Assembly: GCF_001598815.1 (NCBI RefSeq)
Contig: NZ_BCZQ01000003.1
Coordinates: 496,001-560,000 of the forward strand
Origin: Sphingopyxis terrae subsp. terrae NBRC 15098
GTDB lineage: Bacteria > Pseudomonadota > Alphaproteobacteria > Sphingomonadales > Sphingomonadaceae
Direction of reading: 5' to 3'
Length of the DNA stretch: 64,000 bases
Shown: piece by piece, positions 61,638 through 64,000 of the stretch
Position numbering within the stretch: the first letter of the stretch is position 1
Layout of the letters: every line of letters starts with the position of its first letter
Position numbers and translations under genes: made by a program
Notes under the pieces: model-generated
What the model was told of the DNA's origin: nothing
Database searches by the model: none
Seen by the model: the letters and a program-made list of their open reading frames with translations, nothing else

Positions 61638-64000
61638 TCAGAATTTGAACGAAGCGCCCGCTAGGTAGCGGCTGCCATAGACCTGATAGTCGATCACCGC
61701 CCGGCTATCGCGCGGATCGTCGGTGACGAAGGGCTCGTTCGTCAGATTCTGACCCTGAATGAAGAGCGACAGCCCCTCGAGCGCGCTGCCCGGCTGGAAG
61801 TCATAGCCGATTTGGGCATCGACGATCGTCTCGGCGCGGGCGCGGCGACGGACACGATTGCCGCCGAAGCCCGACAGCTCGCCGATGAAGCTCGACCGGT
61901 AGCGCGCGCTGACGCGAGCGTTGAAGCCCCATTTCTCGAAATAGGCGGTGCCGTTGGCGACCCATTTCGAATAGCCGGGAATATCCTGGGCCGGCGCACC
62001 CGGTGTCGGCTGGATCTTGGTCTTCGTATAGGACGCACCGCCCGTCACGCCGAAACCGTCGAGCGCCGATACCAGCTCACCAAGGGGCAAGGTACCCGCC
62101 AGTTCGACGCCGTAAAGCTTGCCGCCCTTGCCGTTGATCGGGACGTTCGCGGTGCCCAGATAGTTCACGATGATCGGATTGCCGTTCACGTCGAGGCCCG
62201 GATCCTGGATCGGATAGCCGGTGAAATCGAAAGCGACGTCCTGATTGTAGATATAGCTCTTCAGATCCTTGTAGAAGAGCTGCACGGCCAGATAACCCTT
62301 CGACCCGAAATATTTCTCGAACGTCAGGTCGGCGGCATTGGCGCGCCACGGACGCAGGTCCGGGTTGCCCGCGTCGCCGCGGACGACGGCGCACTGGCGG
62401 CCGACGGGGCAGACGCCGCTGCCGACGTCGCCGATCGTCGTGCCATATTTCAGCGACGCGCGCATGTCGTCGAGGCGCGGGCGGATGATCTCGCGCGCCA
62501 GGCTGAAGCGGACCACGAAATCGCTGGCCGTACGCAGCGACAGGTTCAGGCTGGGCAGCACATCGACATAGTCGGTGCTCGCACGCTGCGGGATGCCCTG
62601 GATGTTCGGCGAACCATTCGCATTCTGGCCGATATAGGCGGCGCTCGCACCGTTCGAGTTCTGGTCGGTGAAAATCGCCTGCACGCCGACATTCCCGGTC
62701 AGCACCGACGAGCCCATTTCCTGGTCGATGTTGGCCTGGAGATAGGTGGTCATCAGCTTTTCGGACACGTCGTAGGATTTGACCACGACGTCGCCATAGG
62801 GATTGGCGACCAGCTGATAGATGCCGGCCGCGAGCAGGTCGCGCGGGTCGTAGCTGACGACGGGGCCCAGCCCGAGGTAGGACAGGTTGGTCGTGCCGAG
62901 GCGATATTGTTCGGGGATCGGCACGCTGGTCAGGCCGTCGGTGTTGGCGACGAGACCGACAAAGGCTTCGTCGGGAACCAGGCTCTTGCTGCGATCGGTA
63001 TAGTTCACGCCGAACTGCACCGATTTCAGGAAGCCGTCGAGCTCGCGTTCGACTTCGACGCGATATTGCCAGAGCTCGTCCTTGATGATGCGGTTGTTGT
63101 AATAGCCGTCCTGGCCGCCGCGGATGCTCGTACCGTCGACACCGGTCTGGTCGCCGCCCCAGCCGAGCGGGCTGGTGAGCTGGATCAGATCATAGTCGCC
63201 ATAGTTCAGGCCGGGGCTGAACACGGTGCCGTTGCGGTCGCTGCTGAAGCCGATCGTGTCGGTCGCGCCGACGCCCGCGCCGCGCCCGGTGCCGGCATTG
63301 CTTTCGAGGATCAGTTCGTTGCGGTCGGTATTCGACAGGCTGATATCAGCGGTGACGTTCCAGCCGTCGTCGCCTTCCCAGCGGTTGTTCCAGCCGAAGC
63401 TGTAGAGCTTTGCCTGCCGTTCGAAGACGTCGTTGCGCACGACCCCCTCGACATTGGTGAAGGTGCCCGACCGCGCGAAGACATATTGGCCGCTGCTGTC
63501 GACGTCGGTGACATTGACCCCGGCGCCGCCGAAGGCGAGGGGCAGCTCGATGCCGCGCTTGATCTGGTCGTCCTTGAAGTCCGAATAAAAGGCATCGATC
63601 GTCGAGGTGAAATTGGGGCTCGGCCGCCACTGCACCGTGCCCTGCAGGCCAAGCCGCGTCAGCTGGGTCGAGGTCGCGTAGCTTTTCGACCCGCCGATGA
63701 CCACCGGGTTCGCCGCGGTACCGTCGCCGGCATAGCCCCACGCGTTGAATTCCTGGATCTGATAGGGTTCGTCGACATAGCTTGCCGACAATGCGATCCC
63801 CAGCGTGTCGTTCGCGAACTGGTCGACGTACACCCCGTTGACGCGGTAGCCATATTTCTTCGACCCGGCGTTCAGCTTGCCGATTTCGGCCCAGCTGCCC
63901 CGCCCGCCGACCGAGATGACGCGCTTGCCATAGTCGAGCGGACGGATCGTGCGCAGATCGACGGTACCCGAAAGCCCCTGCCCGACGATTGACGCCATCG
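61638..64000 (-). CDS. TonB-dependent receptor of the alpha-glucan locus (N-terminus outside window)
   Basis: At least 787 residues of a receptor entering from the right edge; the apparent Met near 63998 is internal. LSGTVDLRTIRPLDYGKRVI is the end of the plug domain (S-G-T-V-D-L-x-T), followed by barrel strands and the terminal YGSRYLAGASFKF. SALEGLSLFIQGQNLTNEPF is the usual pre-terminal sequence. Closest in style to MalA-type receptors of Caulobacter that import maltodextrins. It is followed 75 bases later by the halogenase-like gene. Confidence 0.93.
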   Translation of the reverse strand, partial: MASIVGQGLSGTVDLRTIRPLDYGKRVISVGGRGSWAEIGKLNAGSKKYGYRVNGVYVDQFANDTLGIALSASYVDEPYQIQEFNAWGYAGDGTAANPVVIGGSKSYATSTQLTRLGLQGTVQWRPSPNFTSTIDAFYSDFKDDQIKRGIELPLAFGGAGVNVTDVDSSGQYVFARSGTFTNVEGVVRNDVFERQAKLYSFGWNNRWEGDDGWNVTADISLSNTDRNELILESNAGTGRGAGVGATDTIGFSSDRNGTVFSPGLNYGDYDLIQLTSPLGWGGDQTGVDGTSIRGGQDGYYNNRIIKDELWQYRVEVERELDGFLKSVQFGVNYTDRSKSLVPDEAFVGLVANTDGLTSVPIPEQYRLGTTNLSYLGLGPVVSYDPRDLLAAGIYQLVANPYGDVVVKSYDVSEKLMTTYLQANIDQEMGSSVLTGNVGVQAIFTDQNSNGASAAYIGQNANGSPNIQGIPQRASTDYVDVLPSLNLSLRTASDFVVRFSLAREIIRPRLDDMRASLKYGTTIGDVGSGVCPVGRQCAVVRGDAGNPDLRPWRANAADLTFEKYFGSKGYLAVQLFYKDLKSYIYNQDVAFDFTGYPIQDPGLDVNGNPIIVNYLGTANVPINGKGGKLYGVELAGTLPLGELVSALDGFGVTGGASYTKTKIQPTPGAPAQDIPGYSKWVANGTAYFEKWGFNARVSARYRSSFIGELSGFGGNRVRRRARAETIVDAQIGYDFQPGSALEGLSLFIQGQNLTNEPFVTDDPRDSRAVIDYQVYGSRYLAGASFKF

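Overview
The window reads as a stretch of chromosome from a high-GC alphaproteobacterium of the sphingomonad group, most likely Sphingopyxis or a close relative. The basis is the combination of large TonB-dependent receptors, a TPR-sulfotransferase, bactofilin plus M23 peptidase, a BetI-type regulator with a Rieske oxygenase, FixL/FixJ, and a maltose-type cluster carrying a tryptophan-halogenase-like flavoprotein. The species is an inference. Genes are dense, many neighbours overlap by ATGA, and there is no rRNA operon or CRISPR array.

Layout. 1-10.4 kb: end of a DsbA-like gene, a TPR-sulfotransferase, a TonB receptor, an APC permease, then a convergent oxidative operon (Rieske oxygenase, FAD monooxygenase, phytoene-desaturase-like flavoprotein) sharing a short palindromic control region with a divergent BetI/TetR regulator. 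10.4-26 kb: housekeeping and envelope genes (M20 peptidase, Tudor-like protein, bactofilin/M23, isoprenylcysteine-methyltransferase-like protein, nth, Ste24-like protease, dapB, sirtuin, tadA, rpmB, Ppx/RlmE, S41 protease, Fe-ADH).

26-30.2 kb: a scar of horizontal transfer. A tRNA-Gly 3' fragment adjoins a complete tyrosine integrase, followed by broken pieces of an aquaporin, trpB, a DUF1993 gene, an IS21 istB and a second tyrosine recombinase, with one intact receiver-domain gene among them. 30.2-39 kb: a LysR regulator divergent from dabB-dabA and a PII-like gene (DAB inorganic carbon uptake), then a truncated DUF6671 gene and an opposite-strand operon of unrecognised small proteins ending in a glutamate-synthase-domain protein.

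39.4-44.3 kb: an Lrp regulator divergent from alr-dadA-ridA (alanine catabolism), then DUF488 and a uracil-DNA-glycosylase-like gene. 44.5-49 kb: an oxygen/NO module, with FixL (haem-PAS ligand residues present) and FixJ divergent from alternative oxidase, a receiver-like protein, a single-domain haemoglobin, a group III truncated haemoglobin and DUF1971. 49-52 kb: a MarR regulator and a ClC-CBS chloride transporter, with two near-identical palindromes bracketing the transporter gene. 52-64 kb: an EamA exporter, then an alpha-glucan utilisation locus (sugar MFS, GH97, two GH13, halogenase-like flavoprotein, TonB receptor running off the window).

Taken together, the left third and right end look like stable sphingomonad backbone. 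The middle (26-52 kb) looks like accessory gene content for carbon supply, low-oxygen/NO physiology and anion transport, acquired next to a tRNA-Gly attachment site.
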